Assembly: GCF_023091745.1 (NCBI RefSeq)
Contig: NC_068926.1
Location: 69,376,001-69,440,000, forward strand
DNA length: 64,000 nt
Direction of reading: 5' to 3'
From: Budorcas taxicolor
Lineage: Eukaryota; Chordata; Mammalia; Artiodactyla; Bovidae
Shown here: positions 1 through 23,180 of the stretch, piece by piece
Position numbering within the stretch: the first letter of the stretch is position 1
Layout of the letters: the number at the start of each line of letters is the position of its first letter
Made by a program: the position numbers and the translations under genes
Notes under the pieces: model-generated
Seen by the model: the letters and a program-made list of their open reading frames with translations, nothing else
Told to the model about the DNA's origin: nothing
The model's database searches: none

Positions 1-7260
<7,260 letters not shown>

Positions 7261-7314
7261 CCTGCCAGTTGGGGGGTAGGCTGCAGGGCAGGCAGCTGGC
7301 AACCCACCAGGTGT

Positions 7315-7320
7315 AATAAA
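7315..7320 (+). terminator. CCDC157: CCDC157 poly(A) signal
   Basis: Canonical AATAAA 55 bases after the CCDC157 stop codon, giving a very short 3' UTR. A downstream cleavage site would lie near 7335-7345. RNF215 is on the opposite strand about 2.7 kb further on, so the two genes converge. Confidence 0.8.
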
Positions 7321-7345
7321 GCCCAGGCCACCTGCCCATGGCAAC

Positions 7346-8857
7346 CTTGGCCTTACTGCCTTCCTCCCCGTTCCTGAGTCTCCAGCCCTGAGGGTCACTG
7401 GCTGGCAGAGGCCTGGCACACCACATGCCCTCCGTGGAGGGGAACCGCCCGCCTCCCTCCTGATGGACAACAGAGGACAAGGATGCGCTGAGGGCAGAAA
7501 GAAGCTTCTAGCACCTGGGCCACCTGAAAGGCAGTCTTTTGATTCGCCACCCCCCCCCCACCCCCCCATCCAGAGCAAAGGCTAAGGGATAATGTAGACA
7601 CACTGGCCCCGCCAACAAAGAGTAGGGTCAGAGTCAGGGGGGTGCAGGCAAAGGGGGATGGCCCGGTGAGGACCCCGAGGCAAGGAAGGGGTCAGAGGCA
7701 GGCAGGGGCCACCCAGCTGCGCACCCGGGGGTGGGGACACTAAGGACCCCAGAGTCAGCCTTCCTTTCACTGGGGAATGCCTCACCTTCAGGACACACGA
7801 GTGACGAAGGCTTTCTCTAAATCCAGGAGGTTAGTTCCCCACGAGGCCACTGGAGGCAGGGCAAGGCTTTACCTAGCCAGAGAGGGGCCACCCCCGCCAG
7901 CCTGGCTGTCCCAGGCCTGTCCCATGGGGCCCCAGCACCGAGGCCTGCAGGCTTGCCAGCCCTCAGGAGTCCGGTTTTCTTCATGAAAAGGGCCTGCCCT
8001 GAGCCCCCTCACCTGTGAAGGGCAGGCCCTAAGGCCTTGCTGAGGACTTCCGGGGGTGGGGGTGGGGGTGGGGGGGTTCTTGGCTTTCTGGGACAGTTTT
8101 TCCCAGCCAGGATGCCAACAGATAGAGCACCTCTGTTTACAGAGAAAGGTCAAGAGGGGGCATGTGTGGTCAGGGTGTGGTTGGGGTGAGCCCAAGTCCT
8201 GCTTCTGTGGAGCCCGGGGGGCTTGCTGAACTAGGCCCTTCACAAGGCGGCTTGCTGAGGCAGGAGCCTGAAAGCCAGGGGCGAACCTGTCAGCCCGGCT
8301 CCGCTCTGCACCCGTTCGGCAGTTCACAGGTCCATAAATCAGACGTCTGAGCCCCACATGGCTGGGTTCTCTGCTGAGGGCCTTAGAATCAGGCCGAAAT
8401 GAAAGCATCTGCCAGGCTGCATTCCTTTTGCAAGGGACTGGGGCAGATTCCAGGCTCCTTCTGACTGCTGGCCGCATTCCAGCTCCTGCAGCTGCCGAAC
8501 AGAGGTCCGTTTCCTCGCTGGCCGCCGCCAGGGCCGCTCTTGGCTCCGAGAGGCTGTCTAACTTCTCGCCACGTGGCTCCTCCATCTTCGAGTCAGCAAC
8601 AGAGAATATCTCAGGCTCCGATCCCCTCTACGCTTCAAATTCCTGACTTTCTCTTCCTCTACCAGCTGGGGGAAACGCTCTGCTTTTATGGGCTCCCCTG
8701 GTTAGGTCAGGCCTCCCTGGACACCTACCTTCCCACACATTAAGGTCAGCCGTGCCATACAACACAACCTAATCACGGGAGTAGACTGCATCAGTGTCCC
8801 AGTTCCAGGGTCACACACGGTGTGTTCATGGGGGCCGGGGGCATCCTAGGGGCTGTT
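7346..8857. other. Gene-free spacer between CCDC157 and RNF215
   Basis: No splice-supported coding exon was found on either strand. The stretch includes C-rich and G-rich simple runs (7551-7570 and 8052-8076). The predicted long minus frame 7869-8585 has no recognised domain. Nothing else can be named. Confidence 0.6.
8052..8076 (+). repeat. G-rich run, (GGGGGT)n, G-quadruplex-like
   Basis: Four consecutive G tracts of five to seven G separated by single T bases, which fits the standard G3+N1-7 quadruplex pattern. It lies in the spacer after CCDC157, roughly 730 bases beyond its poly(A) signal. Confidence 0.7.
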
Positions 8858-9112
8858 TTATTTTTCGGCTGCACTGGGTCTTCCTTGCTGTGTGTGGGGG
8901 CTCTCTCCAGTTGTGGCGAGCGGAGGCGACTCTCCAGCTGCAACGCAAGGCCTTCTCACCGTGGTGGCTTCTCTCGTTGCAGAGCATGGTCTCTAGGGCA
9001 CGCCACCTTAGTCGCCCTGAGGCACGTGGAATCTCCCCGGACCAGGGATTGAACCTGTGTCCCCTGCACTGGCAGGCGGTTCTTAACCACTGGGTCACCA
9101 GGGGAAGTCCCC
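8858..9112 (-). repeat. CHR-2-like tRNA-derived SINE
   Basis: In reverse orientation it has the tRNA-like head (tcaccaggggaagtccc at the right end), a B-box-like 'gggattgaacc', and the characteristic body 'ttggctgcactgggtcttccttgctg'-type sequence at the left. This structure is typical of the cetartiodactyl CHR-2 family. The family name is from memory. Confidence 0.7.
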
Positions 9113-9223
9113 TTTGGAGGCATTTTAGAGTCCTCCACCTCCCACAGGCAGTAGACTCCAAAGGTGACTTGTTTATCTTAAAACATCCACACATTTTACA
9201 TCTTATATTAAAATATATCCATG

Positions 9224-9269
9224 TTTATTTTAATACTAAACCTCTTTGAGCCCCAATTATTTTTTTAAT
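9224..9269 (-). terminator. RNF215: Candidate RNF215 poly(A) signals
   Basis: On the minus strand there is an AATAAA (9224-9229) and an ATTAAA (9264-9269), about 740-785 bases downstream of the RNF215 stop. No canonical signal occurs closer to the stop codon. The stretch is AT-rich and may be repeat-derived, so use of these sites is inference. Confidence 0.35.
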
Positions 9270-9815
9270 AAAAACGGATGACCCTGGAAAATGTACCACA
9301 TTTACTCTGTGGCTTCAAGTATCCTGGTCAGCAACCTGTAGCCCCACGGAGCAGCACAGGGCTAGATGGTTTCTAAGGCCTCTGGTCCCAGCCAGGCCCC
9401 AGATGGGAGCCCAGCTGGACAGGCCCTGGGACCCACGGCCCCAAGTGCCCAAAGGCCCAATGCCAGCAGGCAGCGGGGGCCTCTAGGTTCAACATCATAG
9501 CCTTGACCAAGGTGTGTCCACAAGATGGTCAGGCTAGGGTGCCTCCAAGGCCAGATGGCGCCTCCCCTGACCCACCCCCCAATAAATATGCACAGAACCC
9601 GGCCACTGCAGCCTCAGCCCTCAAGGATGCCCTGCCAGCCAGGCCACGGAGCTCCCAGAGCTCTGGGAACAGGGGCACTGCCCACACCCTCTTCCCCAGA
9701 TGCCTGGCGGGGGTCCTGGGAGCTGCCTTTGAGGAGGCAGACAGACACCCCAGGATGGCAGACAAGGGCCCCAAAGCTGCCTCTCTTCCTGCCAGGTCCG
9801 AGCCGTGCATCCTCA

Positions 9816-14159
<4,344 letters not shown>

Positions 14160-14738
14160 AAAGCCCTAAAGAGGCATGACGTTTTATTTTGAAAGTTTTA
14201 TTTTGAAAGATTTCAAGCATGCAGAAAAATGGAAAGAATATTGCAGGGGACACCTGTGTAACCACCAACACTGAACTACCAAGATGCTCCTGAAGAATTA
14301 GTTGGAGAGAATAACACATACAATAAAGGTGCAGTAATCAAAAACAGCATGGGGAAGATAGACATATAGACACGTGGAATAGAATTGGGAGTCCAGAAAT
14401 AAACCCAGAGATCCACAGGCAGTCCATTCAGTGAGGGCAGGAACATTCTCTTCCACAAATGGTGCTGGGACAACTGGCTATCACATGCAAAAGAATGGGA
14501 CTCCTACCTCATACTGTATACAAAAATTAACTCAAAATGGACTAACAGTGGAAATGCAAAATGGTGTTGCTGCTGTGGAAATCAGGATGGCGGTTCCTCA
14601 AAAACAAACAAACATAGAATTACCCTCTGATCCACTTCTTGGTATATCCAAAAGAATTGAAAGCAAGAACTCAAACAGATGTTGGTACACCAGCGTTCAT
14701 AGCGGCATTATTCACAACAGCCAAAAGATGGAAACAGG

Positions 14739-15262
14739 TTTGTTTTGCTTGTTGCACAAGGTGAAACGCTGAGACACTGAGGTCTGCAGCAAAAACAGCC
14801 ATGCGAGGAAATAGGAGAACAAGCCTTGAGTCTGCCTCCCCGAAGGCCAGGGGCTCAGGGTATTTATGGCATGAAAATCAAGCACCAGGGTGGTCTGGGG
14901 GTGGGGGAGCCCAGGGAAAGGTGACTGGGGAAAGGTGCGGCAGTCTTCATTCTGCGCAGGCGCAACTAAGCTACAAGCCTCTGCAGGTTCATCGCATAAT
15001 CTGAGGGAGGAATTATCGGCTCTCTGAAATCAAAAGGTTTCGAAGCACAAACCCAGCACGTGCCCAGGTGGAGGGTCAGTGGTCCTATCCAGTCTTAACC
15101 AGCTTAGCTCAAACTCGACACGGCTGACTCCATTTCTAGAAAACAACTCGGGTGAACATCTTATTGTTTACACCATGTGCTGCTTAGAAGACATGCATCT
15201 CAAAATGACCTTGGTTAGTGAAGGCTGGTGAAATGGATTGACTCATCACCCTCAGTTTCACA
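14739..15262. mobile_element. Unclassified insert in L1, possibly LTR-derived
   Basis: About 520 bases separate two L1 pieces that are adjacent in ordinary L1 elements, so this stretch was inserted. It has no coding frame and contains a TATA-like 'gggtatttatggc' near 14860. It may be a solo LTR of an endogenous retrovirus. I could not find a convincing TG...CA boundary with matching target duplications, so the class is uncertain. Confidence 0.4.
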
Positions 15263-15293
15263 ACTGAAATGTCCATCAGTGGATAAATGGGTA

Positions 15294-16063
15294 AACCTCA
15301 GATATGCAGATGACACCACACTTATGGCAGAAAGCAAAGAGAAACTAAAGAGCCTCTTGATGAAAGTGAAAGAGGAGAGTGAAAAAGTTGGCTTAAAACT
15401 CAACATTCAGAAAACTAAGATCATGGGATCTGGTTCCATCACTTCATGGAAAATAGATGGGGAAACAGTGGAAACAGTGACAGACTTATTTTTCTGGGCT
15501 CCAAAATCACTGCAGATGGTGACTGCTGTCATGAAATTAAAAGATGCTTGCTCCTTGGAAGAAAAACTATGACCAATCTAGACAGCATATTAAAAAGTAG
15601 AGACATTACTTTGCCAACAAAGGTCTGTCTAGTCAAAGCCTTGGTTTTTCCAGTAGTCATGTATGAATGTGAAAGTTGGACTATAAAGAACGCTGAGCGC
15701 TGAAGAATTGATGCTTTAGAACTGTGGTGTTGGAGACTCTTGAGAGTCCCTTGGACAGCGAGGAGATCCAACCAGTCAATCCTAAGAGAGAATATTCATT
15801 GGAAGGACTGATGCTGAAGGTGAAACTCCAATACTTTGGCCACCTGATGCCAAGAACTGACTCATCTGAAAAGACCCCAATGCTGGGAAAGATTGAGGGC
15901 GGGAGAAGGGGGCAACAGAGGAGATGGCTGGATGGCATCACTGACTCAATGGACATGAGTTTGAGTGAACTCCGGGAGTTGGTGATGGACGGGGAAGCCT
16001 GGTGTGCTGCAGCCCATGGGGTCACAAAGAGTCGGACACGACTGAGCGACTGAACCGAACTGA
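15294..16063 (+). mobile_element. BovB (RTE) LINE, 5'-truncated
   Basis: Starts inside the reverse-transcriptase region (frame with [14 protein letters not shown] at about 15298-15340) and continues to the BovB 3' end 'gagtcggacacgactgagcg' with the ACTGAA-type tail. Frameshifts split the coding region into three frames (15228-15572, 15446-15703 and 15724-16053), so it is inactive. Confidence 0.92.
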
Positions 16064-16284
16064 GTTCATGGCCGAGAGGCCATGTATTAATATTATTGTG
16101 TAATGTGTCCAGAATAGATAAATCAGATGGGAAGCAGATGAATGACTGCAGGGAGGGGGAAATGGCATGTGATTGCTTCATGGTTCAAGGCTTCCCTCGG
16201 GTGACAGCAAGGTTTTGAAACTGAATAGAGAAGCTGGTTGCCCACCATTGTGAATATACTCAATACCACTGAATTTTTTACTTT

Positions 16285-16482
16285 TTTGATTTTTTTTAAG
16301 ATGTCAGTTATTTTGCCAATAATCTTTTTTTCAATAGTATTTATTTACTTACTTACTTTAATTTTTGGCCTCATCGTGGGGCATGCAGGATCTTAGTTCC
16401 TTGACCAAGATCGAGCCCAGGCCCCCTGCACTGGGAATGAGAAGTCTGAGCCACTGGATCACCGGGAAAATCCCTGAGTTTC
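16285..16482 (-). repeat. CHR-2-like tRNA-derived SINE with 11-bp target duplication
   Basis: Reverse-orientation SINE with a B-box-like 'aagatcgagcccaggcc' and head 'gatcaccgggaaaatccc'. It is flanked by ttttttacttt at 16274-16284 and 16483-16493, an exact 11-bp duplication. It interrupts the L1 3' UTR. Confidence 0.75.
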
Positions 16483-16559
16483 TTTTTTACTTTAAAGTGG
16501 TTAATTTTAGGTTGTGTGAATTTCACTTCAATGAAAAAAATAATGCAGGCCTGGCTGTA

Positions 16560-17930
16560 TAGTAACAAAACTCTAAAAATCAAGCAAATGAGAAACAGGA
16601 AGTTCAGATCACCAGCGTGGAGTTTTATTGTGAAGGCCGGGTCCCCGCAGTCTCAGTGTTGTGTTTTTAAGTCACTTGATTGTTATATCATCCTGCTTTG
16701 CATAGGTTACTAACCTTCTTTTGTAAGGTATCATTCTTCCTAAATTGCTCAGTGCCCTGGGGAGGCCCTGTGGGGTCCATGGAGAGTCTCGCGTCTCCAA
16801 TTCTGTGAATGTCGCAGCCTGTCTGTCAGCCCCAGTGACAAGGTTGCAAGGACAGAGCCTGCAGTCAGCCAGGCTGTTGGCTCCACTGCCTCCCTGTCCA
16901 TGTTCCCACCACTGACTCCCTGTTCCCACACTTCTTCCCAAGGCAGGGGGTCCTCGCGGCCCCCCAACACACACACACCTCCCAGATGTAGACCTTAGCT
17001 CACACCCGTCCCCACCTGGAACACACCTCTGCTTCCCTACCAGTGTCCATATCCTAGCCTCCATCTGAGGGAGCCTGAGGGCTGCTGTAAACATGGCGAG
17101 CCGTCACTGCCTGTTTTCTCTCCTCCCATGGGCAACCCTGGCGATCCTGGGAGAGACAGAGGCCTGCGGATACAGTCTTAATGTGGGAGAGTGTAGCCCA
17201 GGCCAGGCCAGCCCAGTCCAGGTCCTTCTGCTGCTGGGTGGGGTGGAGCTGGGGGCTGTGGGGGAGCAGTCGAGATCAGCTTTCTTGCCCTGGGTCCCCA
17301 AATGGGAGTTGGACTAAACAGTTGTTGGCGGGTAGGGGAGTTCCTTTCATCAGGCATACTGTGATCCCAAACGGCTTGTGTCTTGGTGTAGAAGGTTTCC
17401 TGGCCCTGGGCTGGACTGTGAACTGTGTGGAAGAGGCCCCCGTGTCCCTCACCTTTCCTCACCCCTGCTAAACTTGCAAGGGGACAGAGGAAGAAATGAA
17501 GCTGTTAACGAAAGTGTGAGGTGCGTGGGGTGTTTTGCCCAATGCGCTAATGGGGTGGGGGCAGGGAAATGATTTAGACCTGGTACCAGGAATGGAGTAT
17601 GTGGGGGGGGGGGCGGTGGCTGGCACGGGCTGCTCTTCCTCTGCTGTGAAATGAATCCTTCAGTGTGACTCCAGGCTGTGCATATAATGGGCAAGCATCC
17701 TGCGAGACCAGGGATGGGATTGCCGGCAGGATATGGAGAGGGCAAACCCATGTTCAGAATACAAGTTGGCCCCAGTGAGCAGGAACCTTGGCCCCTGTGA
17801 TGGAGACGCGGCAATGTGCCGAGGCTACCACTAGGTGGCAGGCTCGTCCCCACGGAGCGCCTCTGGGGGTGGGGGTGGGGCACACTGGGCCCGGTGTTGG
17901 TCTCTGCTGTGTTTACAAAGGGGGCCTTCA
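16560..17930. other. Gene-free stretch
   Basis: No splice-supported exon and no confidently named repeat. It contains a G-run at 17602-17612 and two short GGGGGT runs near 17866-17880. The short open frames here have no recognised domains. Confidence 0.5.
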
Positions 17931-17935
17931 GGAAG

Positions 17936-18137
17936 GCTTCCGCGGGCGGCACCGTGGTAAAGACCACCTGCCAATGCAGGAGACGCGGGTTGGATCCCTG
18001 GGTCGGGACGATCCCCTGGTGGAGGAAATAGCAACCCACTTCAGTATTCTAGCCTGGGAAATCCCGTGGACAGAGGAGCCTGGCGGGCTACAGTTTAGGG
18101 GATGGCAAACGAGTTGGACACGACCTCGTGACTGATC
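17936..18137 (+). repeat. Bov-tA SINE
   Basis: Head 'gcttccgcgggcggcaccg' with the B-box-like 'gggttggatccctggg', body 'agaggagcctggcgggctac' and tail 'gagttggacacgacc'. Moderately diverged. Confidence 0.85.
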
Positions 18138-19111
18138 CCTCCAGGAGGGCAAAGCCTTGCTCACAGGGACTCATCACCCGCGGGATGAGGATACACAGGC
18201 TGCTGGCCCTAGATCCTCGAGGTGCAGATCAAAGGAATGATTCCAGCGAGCCCAGACTTGGCATCTTACCAGACACAGAAAAGTGCTAATGCCCTTAACT
18301 CGAGGTATCCAGTTTCTTTTATTAACAGTAGTCTTCTGATGTTCCAACTGCCTGGGCTTTGTCACAAAAGCTCCTATCCCTCTTGGCTCCCCACTGCTTC
18401 CTCTCTGAAGAATTATCTGATATGCTGTGTTCTGGGCTTAAGCCCTTAGATTTGACCACCAATTTAAACATAAATTTTAGGTTGTGCTTTTTTTTCCCCT
18501 CCGCTAGTTGACAGGAGCTTCAAAGCCAGTTGCAACAAGAGAAGGCTAGATGGTGGCAGGGAGGGCTGTATTTTCAGAACTCAGAGGTCCTTGAGGTCTC
18601 CACGTTACAGGCACGAGCCCCAGAACACACACCGAATCGTCTCAGCAAAATCTTAGGCTGTCCCTCAGTTGCCTCGTGTCTTTGCCACCTCCCTCCACTC
18701 ATCCAGATGCCCAGTGAGGGGTGATGACTCACGTGAGGTCACACTGGGCAGGTGAAGAGTGGCCTTGTAAGTGTGAGGTGGCGAGGGGAGGAGCTGCAGC
18801 GTGGGGGGCGGCCAGCATGCTCAGGGTCCAGTCCTCGGGGGACAGAGTGTTGGGTCATGCCCACACATGGATGCCCACCCCACTGGGGTTTGAGGCACTG
18901 GGCGTGTAGCTGTGACCGTGACCAGCCACGGCTCCTGCCCTCAAGAAGAGATGGTCAAACATAACCACTTATTTCACACCTCGGTAAGTGCCACAGAAGG
19001 AGAGAAAATGGCATTAGAGAGTGACCGGGGCTGGGGGGCCGCTTCAGCTTCAGTGCCAGGGAAAGAGGCCTCTCCAAGAGTGGGGTGGTGAGGGTTAAGA
19101 CCTGAATGGCA

Positions 19112-19305
19112 GCAGCTTCCCTGCTGATCCGGTGGCCAACATTCCGCTTTCCCAGTGCAAGGGGCCTGGGTTCGGTCCCTGGTCAGGAAACTAGGTCCCA
19201 CATGCCGAAACTAAAAGTCTCGTATGCCACAGGGAAGCTCAAGGCTCCCACATGCCATAACTGAGGGCTGGTGCAGCTAAATAAACGTGTAAAAAACTTT
19301 AAAGA
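19112..19305 (+). repeat. CHR-2-like tRNA-derived SINE
   Basis: Has 'gggcctgggttcggtccctgg' split around 19160-19185 as the B-box region, then 'actaggtcccacatgcc' and an A-rich end with 'gcagctaaataaacgtg'. Diverged; edges approximate. Confidence 0.6.
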
Positions 19306-19363
19306 CCCGAATGGCAAAAATATCTGGGAGAAGAAGCAGGAAGTTCAAGTAAAACAACTGATA

Positions 19364-19555
19364 CATTTCCTATGTTCCAGGCCCTGTTCAAGAGAATTGC
19401 ATGAGCTCACTATAATCTCATCAGCACCACATGGGTAGGAAGATTGTCGCCGCCATCTATGAGGGAAACTGAGGCACCGAGATCAATAACCCCAGTCGGT
19501 AATGGACTCTACCTGAACCCACGTAGTCTGGCTGCAGAACAGGCTGCTCCGCTTC
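19364..19555 (-). repeat. MIR SINE
   Basis: Reverse MIR signatures in order: 'atgttccaggccctgttc', 'gagggaaactgaggcaccga', 'gtagtctggctgcagaacag'. Confidence 0.6.
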
Positions 19556-20587
19556 TCAAAAGCATTGGCAGGGAGTGAACGAGCCTGGTGGTGGAACCCG
19601 GGTGCAGGGGTGTGGGTAGAAATGGCAGACCACTCCTCCTTAGGGAAGCCTCCAGGCTCGCGCCAGCTGGCGCCAGAGCCGGGCAGGGTCTCCAGGACCC
19701 CTCCTGCCCTCCCCTCCTCACCCCTCCCCTCTGGGAGCCCTGAAATGCCTGCTCCCTGCCCCCAGCCTCTCGGTTCACAGCTAACTGGGCCACCTCCTTC
19801 TAAAGGGATTTGACTCCTGGAGAAAACAGGAGACTGGTGAGAAAGGGTTTAGGGATTAGACAGCGATACCCGGGAAGGTAAGGGACTTAATTAGGGGGGC
19901 TCGGGTGTGGGAAGTGGGGTGGGGAGAGGATTTGTGTCTTCGCAAAGCCCGGGTGGACTGCGGAAGTGAGGAGGAAGGGGGGTCCTGGGGAAGACGGGCT
20001 GGGTTTCTCACATTCTGTGTGCCTTCAGGAATAATACAGGAGAGATCAGAGCACTGAGAAGCCCTCCCCTGTGCGCACCCACCACTGTTCCAGCCATTAT
20101 TTTGCTCGGAATTCTCTCAGCAACCCTGGGAGCGAGGTGAGGATTAGCTTTCTCCCCAGGTGACTGACACCCAGAGAGGGCCGGCGACTTTGCTGCTGGT
20201 GGGTTTGGCTACCGGGCTCCTCACTGCTGCCCCTGCTCTCGAAGCATCAGTGCAGGGCGGGAGGCAGCGAGGCACGTCCAGGGGACAGCAGGGGGCGGTG
20301 GAGAGCCAACCGTGTGGGGACTGACACGTTGCCATCCTGTACTCTGGGCTGGACCCTGAGGGCTCCTCAGCCCACCCCCTCCCTGATATGCACCCCTCCC
20401 CCCAAGGGAAATCCCTGTGTGGCCCTCTGACCTTCGAAGGCACTCTTGTCCACAGTCTGAACTCACCCTGTCGGATATTCCACTCTCGTCCAACCTCCAG
20501 GATACCCCAGGTCTGAGAGGGAGAAAGACCAGCCACCCCCGCCCAGCTCAAGGATTTCAGAATAGCTCCTTCCCCGCTCTGGGTGAC
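19556..20587. other. Gene-free stretch with an old MIR-like patch
   Basis: No supported exon. A weak reverse MIR-like patch lies at about 20060-20215 ('gtgactgacacccagagagg'). Nothing else recognised. Confidence 0.4.
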
Positions 20588-20730
20588 AGAGGATGAGATG
20601 ATTGGATGGCATCACTGATGCAAAGGACATGAACTTGGGCAAACTCCGGGAGATGGTGAGGGACAGGGAAGCCTGGCATGCTGCAGTCCGTGGGGTCACA
20701 AAGAGTTGGACACAACTGAACAACACCGCT
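20588..20730 (+). mobile_element. BovB 3'-end fragment
   Basis: Only the last ~140 bases of BovB: 'gatgagatgattggatggc', 'ctccgggagatggtgaggg', then 'aaagagttggacacaactg'. Strongly 5'-truncated, with no coding capacity. Confidence 0.88.
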
Positions 20731-20947
20731 CAAGGGTCCTTCCCAACAGCCGGCAGCCGGCCCTCCTACCGCCACGCCCCCCCAAGCCCTGACTCTTTAT
20801 GTGGCCCCCACGCCCTACGCACTTCTCCACAGCCTGATCTCAGTCTGGGTGTGCCCCTCTCCAACACTGTAAGTTGCCCGAAGGCATCTTTTTACTTCAC
20901 AATAAGCACAGTGCTCAGGTAAATATGTACCAGACGCGTGAATGAAC

Positions 20948-21160
20948 GGGGCTTCCCAGGTGGCACAGTGGTAGAGAATCCGCCTGCCAGAGCAGGAGAT
21001 GCAGGTTCTTCCCTGGGTCCGGAAGATCCTTTGGAGAAGGAAGTGGAGACCCACTCCAGTATTCTTCCCAAGATAATCCCATGGGCAGAGGAGCCTGGTA
21101 GGCTGTAGTCCGTGGGGTCACAAAAGAGTCGGATGCGACTGAGTGCACAGACATGAGTGA
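20948..21160 (+). repeat. Bov-tA SINE
   Basis: Head 'gggcttcccaggtggcacag', body 'gagacccactccagtattct' and tail 'gtcggatgcgactgagtg'. Followed by a short GAGTGC-rich simple tail up to about 21195. Confidence 0.88.
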
Positions 21161-21199
21161 GTGCGTGACGCACACATGACTGAGTGCGTGAATGGATGA

Positions 21200-22000
21200 A
21201 AGAAAGGTCTCCAGACCTCCTCTGTTCCCTCCTGTCTGGCCGACTCCTGCTCAGCCATGGGGGCTCTGGGGAGTCTAGGATGTCCCTACCCCCTGACTGG
21301 ACAGGGACCCTCCCGTCTGCACCTGCTAAGGCAGCGCTGACCACTCTGTACTGAAGGGCCTGTGGCCTTGGCCGTCTCCCTGTGGGTCAGGAACTCCCCG
21401 GAGGGCAGGACCTCTGACATGTCCCCCCGCCTGGCCCCACTCCTGCCGCCTATGTGCTTGTGGAGCCGAGGTATGACAGGTGCTCAGGCTCTGTGCTCCA
21501 CTCGGGAGCCTGGGCCGCCTGGATGGGGCGGGCGGGTAGTGGAGCAAGACCCTCATCGCAGTGGCCTCCGCCTGCCGCTGTCCCTTCCGCTGTCCCGGGC
21601 GGTGCAGATCTGTTTATTCTTCCCTGACTTGTGTCAGAAGAAAACTTGAGGCAGCACATGGCAGGGCTGGAAGAGGCTCAGAGTCTGGGCCTTTCTGCAT
21701 GGCCTCCCACAAACACAAGGGCTTTCCGGAGAGTTCCAGCTGCCCCAGCCCCCTGCAAGTAGAGCGTTGCACAAATATTTGTTGAAGGGTTTAAAGGACT
21801 GTTCTCTCTGACTCTCGAATCACCATGCCAATCTCCGCACCACCCCTTGCCCGTTGGCACCACAGAACCAGAGGGGAGGGCACCCTGGGGCCTCTGACCT
21901 CCTGGTCAAGGCCCTTGTTTCAGAGAAGCCCAGAGGTCAAGGGCAGAGGCCCCGAGGAGGCCCCCTGCTGAATGGTCACTGTGCACATCCACAATTCTAA
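21200..22000. other. Gene-free stretch
   Basis: No supported exon or recognised repeat. Short open frames on both strands lack known domains. Confidence 0.4.
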
Positions 22001-22009
22001 ACGAAAAGG

Positions 22010-22112
22010 AGTATAAACAAAGAATATGCATAAGTGTATAGCTGAGTTCCTTTGCTGTACAGTGGAGATTGGTACAACATTGTAAATCAACTATACTTCA
22101 GTTAAAAACAAA
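22010..22112 (+). mobile_element. L1 3'-terminal fragment
   Basis: Matches the typical artiodactyl L1 3' end: 'aagtgtatagctgagttcc', 'tttgctgtacagtggagatt', 'aaatcaactatacttcagtt', then an A-rich tail into which the next SINE is inserted. Confidence 0.75.
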
Positions 22113-22120
22113 CAAGGAAA

Positions 22121-22402
22121 CATGACTTCCCTGGTGGTCCCGTGGTTAAGAATCTGCCTGTCAGTGCGGGAGACTCCGGTTCGATCCCGGGTCCCGTAAG
22201 ATCCCACACTCTGAGGGACAGCTACTGAGCCACAGTGGCCGAGACCACTCGCCGCAAGCGTGGGCTCTGAAGTGTGGACCGCCGAAGCCTGCGTGCCTAG
22301 AGCCTGCGCTCCACAGCGAAGAGTAGCCCCCACTCACGGCACCCAGAGAAAGCCTGCATGCAGCAATGAAGACCCAGCACGGCCAAAAATAAGTAAATAA
22401 AA
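22121..22402 (+). repeat. CHR-2-like SINE, long form
   Basis: Full tRNA-like head 'gacttccctggtggtcccgt' with B-box 'ggttcgatcccgg', then the family body ('gagccacagtggccgag', 'tagagcctgcgctccac') and 'ggccaaaaataagtaaat' A-rich tail. It sits at the end of the L1 fragment. Confidence 0.8.
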
Positions 22403-23180
22403 ACCAAAACAAAACTAACAAAACATAAAAAGCCCAGGCTCTGGACTCCCGGTCCAGGGCTCCTGCCTGGGTTCAGAACCGCCTCCCAGAGGACTCTCCA
22501 GCTCCGGGTATTACCTCTCGAGACTAAAACTGTTACCGCACACCTCGTCAGGCTCTGGGTCCCAGCAGCCTTCTTTTCAGCTGTCTGCACGCCCATGCCG
22601 GCGGGATGCCCTGGGAACAGTGCACCCATCACATAGGTGGCAAGAGGCAGGGCCTGGATCGTGCTTCGGGCCTGCCTGCCCCGCGAGGCTGGGCTCTTTC
22701 TGTAGGGCCGGGCTGTGCCTCATCGTCACCACTACAGTACACAGCGGTCAGTGTCAAGGCAGGCCCAGAGGGGGCTACTGGTTGGCAGAGGCCATGCTGG
22801 GCTGGGAGGATCCGGGCGAGGTTGCTGGAAACAAGATTGGATCAGGCTTTGAAGGCGGGGAGGGCCTGGCAGGAAGAAAACAACTCTGAAGAGGCGGGAG
22901 GGCAAATCTGAGGAGCAGCCTGGGGCTTCTCTGACGGAGACGACAGTGCCCAGCAGGGAGAAGCGGTCATCGAGGCCACGGGACGCCGCGTGAGCCGCGG
23001 GCAAGGCCCTGAGTGCAACTCGGAGGCTGGGCTGACCCCTGCAGAGGGCACCAGGGAGCCATTGCGGGTTCTTGAGCAGGGGAGCCACATACTCAGACGG
23101 GGCTTGGGGGGTGGAGAAAAGGTGGGGACGTGGAGGAGCAAGTCTCACTGAGTAACCAGCCTGGAGGAGTTTCATTTTTG

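Larger units (their letters stand above)
14285..16545 (+). mobile_element. L1 LINE 3' end, broken by three later insertions
   Basis: Pieces of a degenerate L1 lie in order on the + strand. ORF2-derived sequence at 14330-14560 contains 'ggtgctgggacaactggc' and 'caaaatggactaa'. A 3' ORF2/UTR segment at 14560-14738 contains 'attattcacaacagccaaaa'. A short continuation at 15263-15293 contains 'aatgtccatcagtggataaa'. The 3' UTR is at 16064-16284 and 16483-16545. The gaps hold an unclassified insert (14739-15262), a BovB (15294-16063) and a tRNA-derived SINE (16285-16482). All coding capacity is lost. Confidence 0.75.

Noticed and set aside
22121..22402. Functional tRNA gene
   Set aside because: A- and B-box-like motifs are present but the cloverleaf is not intact. 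The body and A-rich tail show a tRNA-derived SINE.
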